Shown: in pieces, positions 1 to 10,690 of the stretch | Position numbering within the stretch: position 1 is the first letter of the stretch | Layout: every line of letters begins with the position of its first letter | DNA from: Stramonita haemastoma | Taxonomy: Eukaryota; Mollusca; Gastropoda; Neogastropoda; Muricidae | DNA: 64,000 bases | Assembly (NCBI GenBank): GCA_030674155.1 | Contig: CM060322.1 | Coordinates: 66,423,613 to 66,487,612, forward strand | Direction: 5' to 3' | Notes under the pieces: generated by a model | Databases searched by the model: none | Told to the model about the DNA's origin: nothing | Seen by the model: only the letters and a program-made list of their open reading frames with translations | Program-made: the position numbers and the translations under genes

Positions 1-1670
1 TTAAGCTGATTGAGATGTTCCTGTTCTTCCAAATGGTCTTCAATTTTGTCAGTGCTGTAACTGTCTGTGCAATCCTTGTCAGTATTTCAGGCTTGGATCC
101 CATGTCTGTTACAATTACTCCCAGATACTTGAAGCTTTGTACCATTTCCAAATTCTGACCACCGACCCTGATGTTGGTGTTGATGCTGTTGATGATGTTG
201 GTCATTAGCTTGATCTTCTGTGCACTGATCTCCATGCCATAGGCTGTTGAAGTCTTGTCGAGGTGTTCCACTAACCTAACTAACCCTTCTTTCCCTGCCA
301 GTCCACCGATGTCATCAGGAAAACGCAAGTTGGTAATTGTTCTGCCTCCAATGCCAACTGTTCCTTCATGATCTTCCAGTACATCAGTCATGATTCTCTC
401 AAGGAAGATGTTAAAGAGAGTATGTGAGAGCAAGCAGCCTTGTCTGACGCCAACCGTCATCCTGAATCAATCCCCTATGCCACCATTGAAATAGACTGTG
501 CTAGTAGCCTTGTTGTAGAGCTCCTCAATGACTCTGATCATGTTGGCATTGATGTTGTACAGCCTCATGGTAGCCCACAGAGCTGCATGCCATACCATGT
601 CAAAGGCCTTTTTGAAATCCACAAAAAACATGGTTAAGGTCTTCCTGATACTGAAGGTACTTCTCGCATAGATTAAAGATCTAGATTAAAAATCTGCTTT
701 GTTGTACTTCGTCCTGCCCCGAAACCTGCCTGTTCTTCAGCAATGATCATATCTGCTTGTGGCTTCAGTCAATTCAGTAGGATCTTCAGCATGACTTTGC
801 TTGGATGACATATCAAGCTGATTGTGCAATAGTTCTGGCATTGTTGTATGTTGCCTTTCTTGGGAAGGGTGATGATTAGTGATTGTGTCCATGGTGTAGG
901 CCAGTCTCCTGTCTGCCAGATCTTGTTGCAGATTATCAGTAAGGTGTTTATCATGGCTTCCCCTCCTTCTTGGACCAGTTCTGCTGGGATGTTTTCTATT
1001 CCTGCTGATTTCCTCTTCCTCATCGATTTCACAGCTACTTCCACCTCTTCCTGAAAGATGGGGTAGTTGTCAGTGTCTGTCGGTGGTGGGATATTCAGTA
1101 CCTCTTGATCTCCGGAGGTTTTGTAGTTATACAGGTCTGCGCAATATTCTGTCCATCTCTTTAGAATATCCTGGTCCTGTTAAGATCTTTCCATTTTTGT
1201 CTTGTATGGTGCTGGCTTTCTCCTGTTTTGTGCCTGTTAGGTGTTTCACTAGTGGGTACACTTTATTGCTGTTGTTCTTGCTCAGATTTTCTTCAATGTC
1301 CTAGCACTTCTTTTCAATACAGGTTTCTGCTGCCTCTTTCATGCTTGTTCTAATTTCTTTGTTGATTGCCTTACACTGCCTCGCTCCTTCTATCTTGTTC
1401 TTCTTTTTCTTCAGTTCTAATTGTTTGTCACACTGGTCAAGGATGTTGGCTGTGACCCAGGGATGCTTCATTCATCCTTGCTTGTCAAGAATCTCATTGG
1501 CTGTATCAGTTACTGCTTTGTTAAAAGTGTCATCAAACTTGTCAATATCTGTGTCATCTGGGTTGAACATGGTGAGGGGTGCAAATTTTCCTCGTATCAT
1601 GGCTAGGAAGGCTTCAGCAACCTCTGGATCCTTCAGTTTTTTTAGATCGAATCTGACCTTGGTGGCATAA
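1..1670 (-). pseudogene. RTE/BovB-type LINE fragment, degenerate
   Basis: Read on the minus strand, this runs from the endonuclease-RT linker (RFDLKKLKDPEVAEAF near 1590-1645) through the RT fingers (AGIENIPAEL, ORF 769-1044) and the palm block FVDFKKAFDMVWH (about 590-631) to VGVRQGCLLS (about 430-470). The catalytic box reads FPDD instead of FADD (about 303-326) and KYLGVIV follows near 110-135. The order matches RTE/BovB non-LTR retrotransposons. Stops interrupt it, for example after FNGGIGD and before FRMTV, so it is dead. It continues beyond base 1, so the 3' end is not seen. A shorter inverted copy of its linker region lies at 61330-61523 and reaches further 5' into the endonuclease (GSDHDLVMMTF). 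Confidence 0.85.
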
Positions 1671-2144
1671 GACTATAAAAATGAAGGAAACAAAAACAAA
1701 CTAAAAAAAGCAAACAAAGAAACAAAACAGGACAAAACTGTCTCTCCCACAAAAGTCAAATCTACTTTTTACTGAGATGTTCTGCACCTTATTCAACTAA
1801 CTGACAGAATTAATAACCTGTCACGTAAGTCTTTTATTATATGAAATACATTTGAAGACAATTTTTCAAAATATAAGTTAATCAGTTCCATTCAAAAACG
1901 ACCATAGGAGAGAAACTGAAATACCTGCACATGACCTGCATGTGTAGTAGCGGGGTCTGCACATGCTCAACCTCTGGCCTTTGCCTCAAAGACCACAGGC
2001 CTAGGAGATAAGTGTCTACAAGTTAGTCCTCTTCTTTCCACTCTTTAGTTAGTCTTTTAAGCAAGTCAGTCCACTTTGTGCTTTAGCATTTTTGTGTTTA
2101 AAATCTAGATCATAACATTTTATTTATTCATTACCACTTTTATT
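1671..2144. other. Non-coding stretch, no gene seen
   Basis: A/T-rich sequence with no ORF or recognisable repeat. It is mirrored at 60714-61150, so it belongs to the inverted repeat rather than to either neighbouring element. Confidence 0.6.
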
Positions 2145-2367
2145 TCACAGCAGATTTCTCTGGGTGAAGTTGGGGCTGCTCTCCTCAGGAGAGGGCATTG
2201 CCACAAGTGCAGTGCCACCATTTTTTTTTTTCTTTTTTCTGTCTCTAACCCTATTTTGTTTCCCTATGAGTGGGAACATATGATAAATTTACAAAACTGC
2301 ACAGATACAGGGACTGGATATAAAAAGCACATGAGTGCTTATTCCATTATCCTTGAAATAAAAAAAG

Positions 2368-2371
<4 letters not shown>
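2145..2371 (+). repeat. Composite SINE fragment (SINE-B 3' part fused to SINE-A tail)
   Basis: The first half matches the conserved 3' part of SINE-B (compare 18655-18790). After a T-run it switches to the SINE-A tail seen at 18330-18420 (fresh phrase: gggaacatatgataaatt, then gagtgcttattccattatcc). No tRNA head is present. The mirror copy is at 60010-60240. Confidence 0.7.

Positions 2372-2442
<71 letters not shown>
2372..2442. repeat. (CT)n microsatellite
   Basis: An almost pure 70 bp CT run abutting the truncated 5' edge of LINE 1. The right-arm equivalent near 59993-60003 is very short, so the tract has changed length between the arms. Confidence 0.95.
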
Positions 2443-2443
<1 letters not shown>

Positions 2444-3483
2444 AAATTCAGATTTCTGATAGTGATCTATCATTTTTGGTGCATTGCAGTTCGCAAGGAT
2501 ACATTACAAAATAAGAAAACTGGTTTACTCCTTTATATGCATCAGTCATTAAGATTCAAAAGAATAGATACCTTAGAGCAACATAACGTAGAAGCACTCT
2601 GGGTCAAAATTCAAATAATATTTACCAAGCCATTTCTAATCTGTTTACTATACAGAAATCCATCGGAAAGAATTGATTGGAAAAATTGTTTTATTTCAAT
2701 AATGGACCACACATACACTCAATGTAAAGATATCATCGTATTAGGAGACTTCAATATAGATTTACTAAAAGACAATAAGCATTGGAATCTAACGTATATA
2801 TCTTATGGACTAACACAGTTAATACAATCACCAACGCCAGGAACTAGTGTCTCTAGAACTCTTATTGATCATTTCTAAGTATCTGATCCTAAGACTATTA
2901 TTGAAACATCTGTCCCAGAGTGTGGTTGCAGTGATCAAAATCGAATTTTTTTTTACATGGTCCAAAAAAGGCACAAAAATACCAAAGTTAAATCATAAAA
3001 CTATTGTATTTCGAAAATTTTCCACATTCGATAGTGAAAAGTTTAACTATGATCTTACATATTCTTCTCTCAATAGTGTATATCAGTATACAGACCCTGA
3101 TGTGGCATGAGAAGTATAGTACAAGATTTTTTATAGCATATACAACAAACATACTCTACTGCAAAGAAGAGAGTTCAATAATTATAGGATAAAACCTCCA
3201 TGGCTGACAGATGAATTACAGAAAGCCATACACCATAGAGATTATTTACTGAAACATAGCTCCCGTGAAAATTATAAAAGGCAGAGAAATAAAGTAGTTT
3301 ACCTCATTCCAACAGAAAAAAAGAAATATTTTCTGAATGTGTTGAACAAGAAGAACAATGGTAGACTAATCTGGAAAGCCATGCATAATTTAACAAATAA
3401 AAATTTCAACAGTTCAACCTGTAGGCAAAACAATATATGAGCTGGCAAACTAAACTACCATTTTTCAACTGTAGCAAAACAAG
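2443..3483 (+). mobile_element. LINE family 1, endonuclease half (left arm)
   Basis: The open stretch 2462-2878 encodes part of an AP-type endonuclease: KTGLLLYMHQSLRFKR, YRNPSERIDW, then the strand-motif block LGDFNIDLLKDN and a TLIDHF end. The region after 2878 is frameshifted but still encodes linker residues. The 5' end is cut at the CT tract, so the first endonuclease motifs are missing. The reading frame is interrupted at 3485 by the pogo-like element and resumes at 4988. This is an AP-endonuclease non-LTR retrotransposon of the CR1/Jockey group; I cannot place it in a named clade without a search. Confidence 0.85.
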
Positions 3484-3485
3484 TA

Positions 3486-4985
3486 CTGTAAAATCCCTAG
3501 CATACCCCCCCCCCCCCCTGTGCACTGATTCAGAGCAGAATTGGGGGGTGGGCATTTGCTAGTGATAGACCCCTTTGCACAAAGTAATTTTTGTGCTCAA
3601 CCCTGTAATTGAGTGAATACAAACCCCGAAAGCATGTTAGTTAGGTCATGTGAGTAGAAGTGAAGGGAAATAGCAAAGAAAGGGACTTTGAGGCAAAGAA
3701 AGCCAACGAGGACATTTAAGTCCCTGACTTCTTGTCCTATGGAAACTGTAACAGTCCAGAAGCAGGAGGCGGCATTTCTTGGATGGCCCAAGGACACGCT
3801 GAATCCAGGCAATGATGGTGTCTCTGGACATCCAGTCATCAGCTGTTGCACATACACAAATATTGTCTGGCACTCTCAGCTGCAAAAAATTCCAGGGTGG
3901 AATGTTCCCATTTCTCTCTGTCAAGATCACAAAAGCTGGCAATTTGGTTCCATCTGCTGCCTCTGTAAGTGCCACCATGAAGCCTCGTTTTTCAGCCTTT
4001 GTGCTCTTGATTTTAACTTGTTTTACACCTTTCTTGTTGATGGTATGGGCTGGCATCATGTCAAACCAGACCATCATGTGATCCATTTTCATGATGTTGG
4101 ACAGAGGATAACCATGGCGATGATGTAGTTGCAGAATGTTCCGTTGGAATTGAAGAAGTTGATCCTGAAAGTCTGCAGGGACCATTTGGCTTGAGCTAGT
4201 TCCCTGTTGACAAGACACCAAGTGGCGCTGTTTCCAGTGACTTAACCACATGTCTGATGCCAAGAAGCCCACCACATTCAAAGCACCTGCCAGTTCCATC
4301 GCTTTCGTTATAGGTCATTGTTTTGCAATACCCTGCCTTCAGATCTTTCATCTTCCAGATAATGCACCACACCTTGGTCGACATGTTCAGATCTCTCTGC
4401 TGGTCCTTTTGACAGTTTCCATTTTTGTTTGTCTTTTCTGCACTGCTGTTCAAGTCTGTCTCTGTTTTCAATCCATTCCCTGATCCTCTTGCAATCCACA
4501 AAAAAATTCATGGGCACACTCTGAAACATTCACACCTGCTTCATTATTCAGATACTAGAGGGCTTCCAATTTGAAAGATACAGTGTGAGACTGTCATTTT
4601 GGCATTTTGCAAAAATGGCACAGAGAGATTCAAAAACCAACTTCTGGCCATCAGGAAGCATCATCAAAGTACCTGCATGTCACTGACAGACAAAAGATGT
4701 CAGTGGAAAAAGCATGACGTAATCTTAATTCACTTTGTTAGGGATGGGTGGGAGTGAGGAGAGGGGACAAAGAATAAGAAAAAAGGAAAGAAACATGAAA
4801 AGGTAAACAATGGGGAAAAGACGACTTTTAGAACTATCTGCACAAATCCTAGTGAAAGTGAGCATAGTCTCATTGAAAAAAGCAGAGTGGGAGTTTCCTA
4901 GGTAGTTACCCCTGTGCACAACTTTTGTCCCAAAGTGGGGGGTGGGCATTTGCTAGATGGTGGGCTTATGCTAGGGATTTTACAG
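3486..4985 (-). mobile_element. pogo/Tigger-like DNA transposon, TA target duplication
   Basis: A 1.5 kb element with near-perfect 19-bp terminal inverted repeats CTGTAAAATCCCTAGCATA, flanked by TA on both sides (3484-3485 and 4986-4987). Removing it and one TA rejoins the LINE 1 frame as VAKQVIQNNYSKENN, so insertion boundaries are exact. TA duplication, the DDE_1-type protein and a CENP-B/Brinker-like N-terminus (VDCKRIREWIENRDRL) are characteristic of the pogo group. The copy in the other arm is at 55166-56666, at the same point of LINE 1, so insertion predates the arms. Confidence 0.9.
3646..4529 (-). pseudogene. pogo-like transposase, broken and C-terminally short
   Basis: Two overlapping minus-strand frames cover the protein: 4308-4529 carries the DNA-binding part (FFVDCKRIREWIENRDRL) and 3646-4299 carries the DDE domain. 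Visible signatures are VWFDMMPAHTINKKGVK (first catalytic Asp), KLPAFVILTERNG, and LLLLDCYSFHRTRSQG (second Asp). The frame then ends in unrelated residues before the third acidic position expected for DDE_1 transposases. With an interior of 1.5 kb against the usual 2-3 kb, this is a non-autonomous deletion derivative that would need help to move. Confidence 0.8.
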
Positions 4986-6870
4986 TAATTCAAAATAACT
5001 ACTCAAAAGAAAATAATTTACATGAATTGCAAAAGTATTGTGAAGACAAAAATATTTGCCTTTTTGCAAAAAAGACAACCCCTATGCTTTCAAGAAGTTT
5101 ACACTGCTTTAAGACAGCTCAAACAGGCAAGCACCCGTGGCATTGACAGTATCGATGGAAAAATTCTTAAGCTTTCAGCACCAATCATAGCAGAAACTCT
5201 TACATATGTTTATTATCTTTGCATTGATAAAAACTATTTCTCTAAAGGTTTTAAATAAGGAAAAAATTTTCCCATATATAAATCTGGAAACAAGACTGAT
5301 CCATCCATCTACAGACCAATTTCTATTTTATCTGTTCTTTCTAAGCCTCTGGAGCAACATATTTATAAGTGTCTTCTTTCTCACTTAAATCAACATGATC
5401 TGATACATCCCAACCAGTCTGGATTTTGATAATGTCATTCCTGTCACACAGCTTTAACAAAGCTGGTTGATCGCTGGCTATTAAATGTAAATAGAAAGGA
5501 ATTTACTTGGATACTGTTTGTTGATTTTGCAAAAGCTTTTGATGTTATAAATCACAAACTTCTTCTTAAAAAATTAGCACTTTACAAATTATCTCGTGGT
5601 ACTCTTGATGTGATCTCCACTTTTCTTTCTGATAGACAACAAAAAGTATATTTAAATGGATCTATCTCTGATTTTCTTCCAAACACTTATCGTGTGCCTC
5701 AGGGTTCAGTTTTGGGTACCCTGCGTGTTCTGCTTTACATCAATGATCTTCCTCTATCCATAAGTACTCAATGCGACATGTTTGCTAATGACACCTCCCT
5801 TGAAACAACAAACTCTGCTGCACATGAGGTTTATCATACAATGCAAAAAAGTATCAATTACCTTATTCAGTGGACACACATAAATCATATGTCTCCTCAT
5901 CCCAATAAAACTAAATTTATGTTGATTACCAATAGACAAAAATGTCAAAACCTCACCCAGTCTTTTCCCTCTTAATATATTTCTAATGTTGAAGTCAATG
6001 AAGTAACGAATCATAAAGTTTTAGGTGTAACAATAGATAATAAACTCAAATGGTCTAAACACTTAGAAAAAATGTCTAGAAATATGACATCAAATCTGTA
6101 TCAGTTTTGAAAAATAAAGAACTTTTTACATTTACATGGTAGGAAACTATTCTTTTATGCATAATATACAATCTCACATTAATTATGCATCTACTCTCTG
6201 GGATCTAGCAAGTAAAAATGTACTTGAACATTTGCTTAGCATTCACAAAAGAGCCATTAAAATTGTCATTAACAAATCATCTACTCTAACAGACTTTAAC
6301 TATAAACAAGCAAATATACTTCTCCTCCCAGCCAAATTAATATACAATAAAGCCATTCTCATGTATAAAGTACTCCATGGTAAGACTCCACATTCTCTTA
6401 GGAATATGTTTACTTATAATAGTTATCATCATTCACACAAAATAAATGTTTCTTTCACAACAATCAATCTTTATAAGTCTAGCCTTATGTACTCTGAATG
6501 ATGGCTATAAACAATATTCCAGAAATCCTAAAATATGAATCTAAGTTTTTGAGACTTAAAACCAGCTTGTTTAATTACTTAATGAATCTCTCTGATTTGA
6601 CATTCCTTTCTCCAAACATGTATTGAACCCAAACATGTATTGAAGTGATCTATTATCAACACTATTATTGTCACTCAGCATGTATCTTGCATTTTGGCCT
6701 AGTCGTTGTTCATATCATCGTCATCATTATCATCATCATCATCACCATCATCGTCATCATCATCCTCAACACCATCATCCTCATTAGCGTCTTTTTTGTC
6801 ATCCTCATCGTAGTTTGTGTTATCTTAATTATCATCATCATTCTTGTTATTATTAATATGAGTATTTACA
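4986..6870 (+). mobile_element. LINE family 1, reverse-transcriptase half (left arm)
   Basis: Continuation of the element interrupted at 3484. Translated pieces show LRQLKQASTRGIDSIDGKIL, then VDFAKAFDVINHKLL (about 5520-5560), RVPQGSVLGTL and the catalytic box, here MFAND instead of MFADD (about 5776-5790), followed by C-terminal SIHKRAIKIVINKSS and YKVLHGKTPHSLRNMF (6136-6501). Stops and frameshifts separate these blocks, so it cannot be functional. The 3' end runs into an (ATC)n-rich tail at 6710-6850. The copy in the other arm has a different mutated catalytic residue. Confidence 0.85.
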
Positions 6871-6938
6871 TGGCTAGGTGGTGGATGCTTTAAAAAAAAA
6901 AATTGTCTATAAAAATTTTAATATTTGCAGAATTATGC

Positions 6939-7120
<182 letters not shown>

Positions 7121-8119
7121 CACTCAGCTTTCTCCCTTTTCCTTTTATTGTGGTTTGATTTGCTTTGTGGTTTGATTTGCTTTGTATTAAGTTACACATA
7201 TATACTGTAATTCTCTACTGTAATTGCTTTTCTCTTGTCCTTTTATTGTGGTTTGATTTGCTTTCTATTAAGCTACACATATATACTGTAATTCTTTGTT
7301 CTACACTTCTCAAAGTGGTGAACTGTAGTTAACTGTTTATGTAATTTTGCTTAACTAAGCCATTATCTTCAAACTAGCATTTATGAGGGGTTTTAGTGTT
7401 GTTGTTAGTGTTTTTGTTTTGTTATTTTGTAGATCACATCCATAATTTTACCAGCATGGTTATCTCATCTAATTACTGGCCAAGAAAAGATGGACTACGC
7501 ATTGGACACTTGAATGTAAATAGTATTCTAAACAAAATATTTGATGTACAGACTCTAATATACATCTCTGATAAACCATTTCATGTATTGGATACGCTGA
7601 ATCCAGATTTTCAAACAATGTACCGGATACAGATGTTATAATTCCCGGCTACAAACTCATATGCAAAGATCCAGTATCCCCCAAGAATATAAAAGAATTC
7701 AAAACCTAGAAAATCATCAGGTTGAGTTAATGTGGATAGAAGTCAAACTAAAACGAAATAAACCTATCAGAGTAGGATTTATTTACAGAAATCCATCTGA
7801 AAGAATAGATTGGACAGATAGATTTTCCACAATGATGGACTCAGCATTTGTTGATACCACAGAAACACTAGCGTTTGGTGATTTCAATATAGATTTACTT
7901 AAACCCCAACCTTGATGGGTAAACAAATTAGACACATACAACCTTACACATATTGTAGATACACCAGCACGCATAACATCTACCAGTAAAACACTTATTG
8001 ATCATATTTACATAACAGATAAAGAAAACATCGAGGAATTATGTATTCCTATCTATGGCTGTAGTGACAATCTTCTTATGTGTTTAACATGGGATAGGAA
8101 AGGTACACAAATCCCAAAA
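7121..8119 (+). mobile_element. LINE family 2, 5' region and endonuclease (left arm)
   Basis: A roughly 85 bp segment is repeated in tandem upstream (7143-7208 and 7231-7299, both ending in acacatatatactgtaatt), as in LINE 5' UTRs. The protein begins near 7396 and shows RIGHLNVNSILNKI (first Asn motif), then after a small frameshift YRNPSERIDWTDRF and FGDFNIDLLKPQ. The mirror copy 52424-52798 is intact in this part and also carries the FGFTESRF catalytic Glu block lost here. It is related to family 1 but distinct. The RT half follows the insertion at 8120-10690. Confidence 0.85.
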
Positions 8120-10690
8120 GTTCATTCATGGCTTGGCTTCGCGAACGAAGATTAAGGGCACTGTCCACGTCTGGTGCAGGCTCGCTGGTGGCTGTTCAGT
8201 CCAATGCGTGACAAACAAACCCGGCCGCAGCGGCTGCAGGGGAAAGTCGATTCTGGGGTTGATGTAGAGGGGACGCGGTTCTTCCTCCTCATTCGCCTCT
8301 CCTCAAGGGCCGCTCTGCGATTGTCCTCAAAGGAGGAGACCGACTGATGCACAGTGTGTCGCCAGGCCTGCCGGTCAGCAGCAAGGACTGACCACTGGTT
8401 ATGGTCTATGAGGCAGGCTGACAGAGATTTCTTCAGAGAGTCTTTAAATCTCTTCTTTGGTGCGCCTCTGTAGCGGTGTCCGGTGGAAAGTTCACCGTAG
8501 AGAACCATCTTCGGTAGGCGATGGTCCTCCATTCTAAAGACATGCCCTGCCCAGCGTAGCTGCGTTTTCAGCAACATGGCCTCAATGCTGGTGATCCCTG
8601 CTTGCTCCAGCACCTCAGCATTCGTGGTGAAGTCGCTCCAGTGGATGTCGAGGATGGAGCGGAGACAGCGTTGGTGGAAGCGTTCCAGAATTCGCAGGTG
8701 GTGTCTGTATGTGACCCATGACTCAGAGCCATACAGGAGGGTGGTCAGTACCACGGCTCTGTAGACACTGATCTTGGTGTCTTTCTTCAGGTGTTTGTTT
8801 TTCCAGACACGGTGGTAGAGTCTGCCAAAAGCACTGTTTGCCTTTGCCAGTCTGTTGTCTACATCTTTATCAATCTTTGCATCAGAGGAGATTGTGCATC
8901 CCAGGTAGGTAAACTGCTGGACTGTCTTCAGTTCTGTCTCACCAATTGTAATGTGAGGTGGGTGGTACGCTACCTGAGGTGCGGGCTGGTAGAGAACCTC
9001 TGTCTTCTTCAGGCTGACTTCGAGTCCGAAGAGCTGGGCTGCCTCTGCAAAACAGGATGTTACATGCTGCAGGGCGGTTTCTGAGTGGGCTACAAGGGCA
9101 GCATCATCAGCAAAAAGTAGTTCTCGAATTTGTTGCTCCAGGGTTTTGGTGTGGGCCTGAAGACGCCGCAGGTTGAATAGGCTGCCATCTGTGCGGTAGC
9201 GTATGAAAACTCCGTCTTCGTCATCAAGATCTTCTGTGGCCCGCTGAAGCATCATGCTGAAGAAGATAGTGAAGAGGGTTGGTGCAAGAACGCAGCCCTG
9301 CTTCACCCCGTTTGTGATTGAGAAAGGCTCTGAGAGGTCGTTGCTGTTTCTGACCTGGCCACGCTGGTCTTCATGTAGCTGGATCACCATGTTGAGAAAC
9401 TTTGGGGGACAGCCAAGACGCTCCATGATCTGCCACAGGCCCTTCCTGCTCACAGTGTCAAATGCCTTGGTTAAATCAACGAAGGTGATGTACAGTCCCT
9501 TGTTCTGTTCGCGGCACTTTTCTTGAAGTTGTCTGAGCACAAAGACCATGTCGGTGGTACCCCTGTTAGCTCTGAAGCCGCACTGGCTCTCAGGGAGGTG
9601 GTGTTCTGCAACAGCAGGTACTAGTCTGTTGAGGAGAACTCTTGCAAGGATTTTGCCAGCGATGGAGAGAAGAGTTATCCCCCTGTAGTTGGAGCAATCG
9701 GATTTTTCCCCTTTGTTTTTGTAAAGGGTGATTATGATTGCATCACGAAGGTTTTGTGGTAACTTTCCCTGCTCCCAGCAGCAGACAAAAAATTCATGGA
9801 GCTTGCAGTGCAGTGTTTGCCCCCCGTTTTTCCATAATTCTGGTGGAATACCGTCGACGCCTGCAGCCTTCCCACTCTTCAGTTGTTCTATGGCTTTAGT
9901 TACCTCTTCCAGGGTTGGGGCTTCGTCCAGTTCTTCTTTCACTGGTTGCTGTGGGATCTGTTGGATCACTGCGTCATCAACAGTGCGATCAGCGCTGAAG
10001 AGGGTTTGAAAGTGTTCAGCCCAGCGGTTCAATATGGACATCTTGTCTGTGAGGAGTGCCTGGCCGTCAGTGCTGCGCAAAGGACTCAACACTTGGTGAG
10101 AGGGTCCATAGACTGCCTTCAAAGCTTCGTAGAAGCCTCTGTAGTCACCTGTGTCAGCGCAGAGCTGAGTTTTCTGGGCGAGGTTAGTCCACCACTCGTT
10201 TTGGATAACTCTAAGCTGGCGCTGGAGGTTGCTGCATGTAAGACGAAAGGCAGCTTTCTTTGCTGGACAAGATGGTTGTGCAAGGTGAGCCTGGTGGGCA
10301 CTTCTCTTCTTCGCCAGCAGATCTTGTATTTCTTGGTCATTTTCGTCGAACCAGTCCTTGTTCTTCTTAGTGGAAAAGCCCAAGACCTCTGCAGAGGTCT
10401 GCAGGATGGCAGTTTTTAGGCGGGTCCAGAGCGTTTCTGGACAGGGGTCAGAGGGGCAGTCCTCAACTTCCAGCTTTGACTGGAGGTTGGACTGCAGCAC
10501 AGCTTTCACTTCAGCGGACTTGAGGCTGCCAACCTGGAGTTTCTTTCTGGGGGGACCTCCTCGTTTTGACTTTGGCTTGATGTGAAGGCTGAGGTTGCAT
10601 CGCACGAGGCGGTGGTCTGTGTGGCATTCTGCACTGGGCATCACTCTGGTGTGCAAGACATCACTTTGGTCTTTCTGGCGCACTAAGACG
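8120..10690 (-). mobile_element. 5'-truncated non-LTR retrotransposon insertion, left arm only
   Basis: A 2.57 kb insertion splits LINE 2 between 'atcccaaaa' and 'tcacaaagaaattacat'. The corresponding right-arm site near 51590-51620 is uninterrupted, so this copy arrived after the arms separated or is allelic. It is oriented on the minus strand, has a very short 3' UTR containing the palindrome cttcgcgaacgaag just after the stop, and lacks most of the endonuclease. A short 3' UTR and 5' truncation fit an RTE-like element. No clean target duplication is visible, and a few bases of the target appear lost. Confidence 0.85.
8152..10683 (-). CDS. Intact LINE reverse-transcriptase ORF, 843 codons
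   Basis: The longest uninterrupted ORF in the window. Residues 1-35 are the end of an AP endonuclease (HTDHRLVRCNL). The RT spans about 255-610: SGKAAGVDGIPPELW (270), FVDLTKAFD (401), GVKQGCVLAPTLF (459), catalytic LLFADDAALVA (522) and FTYLGCTISS (591). A thumb/connector follows with LLYGSESWVTYRHHLRILE (649) and RWAGHVFRMEDHRLPK (710). A terminal C2HC-type zinc finger lies at 816-836 (CSRCGRVC...SHQRAC). All three palm aspartates are present, so the RT could in principle be active, but the endonuclease is truncated. The start Met is arbitrary because the true N-terminus is missing. The open frame marks it as a young insertion. RTE-superfamily assignment is likely but unproven. Confidence 0.9.
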   Translation of the reverse strand: MRQKDQSDVLHTRVMPSAECHTDHRLVRCNLSLHIKPKSKRGGPPRKKLQVGSLKSAEVKAVLQSNLQSKLEVEDCPSDPCPETLWTRLKTAILQTSAEVLGFSTKKNKDWFDENDQEIQDLLAKKRSAHQAHLAQPSCPAKKAAFRLTCSNLQRQLRVIQNEWWTNLAQKTQLCADTGDYRGFYEALKAVYGPSHQVLSPLRSTDGQALLTDKMSILNRWAEHFQTLFSADRTVDDAVIQQIPQQPVKEELDEAPTLEEVTKAIEQLKSGKAAGVDGIPPELWKNGGQTLHCKLHEFFVCCWEQGKLPQNLRDAIIITLYKNKGEKSDCSNYRGITLLSIAGKILARVLLNRLVPAVAEHHLPESQCGFRANRGTTDMVFVLRQLQEKCREQNKGLYITFVDLTKAFDTVSRKGLWQIMERLGCPPKFLNMVIQLHEDQRGQVRNSNDLSEPFSITNGVKQGCVLAPTLFTIFFSMMLQRATEDLDDEDGVFIRYRTDGSLFNLRRLQAHTKTLEQQIRELLFADDAALVAHSETALQHVTSCFAEAAQLFGLEVSLKKTEVLYQPAPQVAYHPPHITIGETELKTVQQFTYLGCTISSDAKIDKDVDNRLAKANSAFGRLYHRVWKNKHLKKDTKISVYRAVVLTTLLYGSESWVTYRHHLRILERFHQRCLRSILDIHWSDFTTNAEVLEQAGITSIEAMLLKTQLRWAGHVFRMEDHRLPKMVLYGELSTGHRYRGAPKKRFKDSLKKSLSACLIDHNQWSVLAADRQAWRHTVHQSVSSFEDNRRAALEERRMRRKNRVPSTSTPESTFPCSRCGRVCLSRIGLNSHQRACTRRGQCP

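Noticed and set aside
9883..10419. 178-codon plus-strand ORF and others across 8576-10585
   Set aside because: Antisense shadows of the 843-codon RT ORF, with no motifs of their own.
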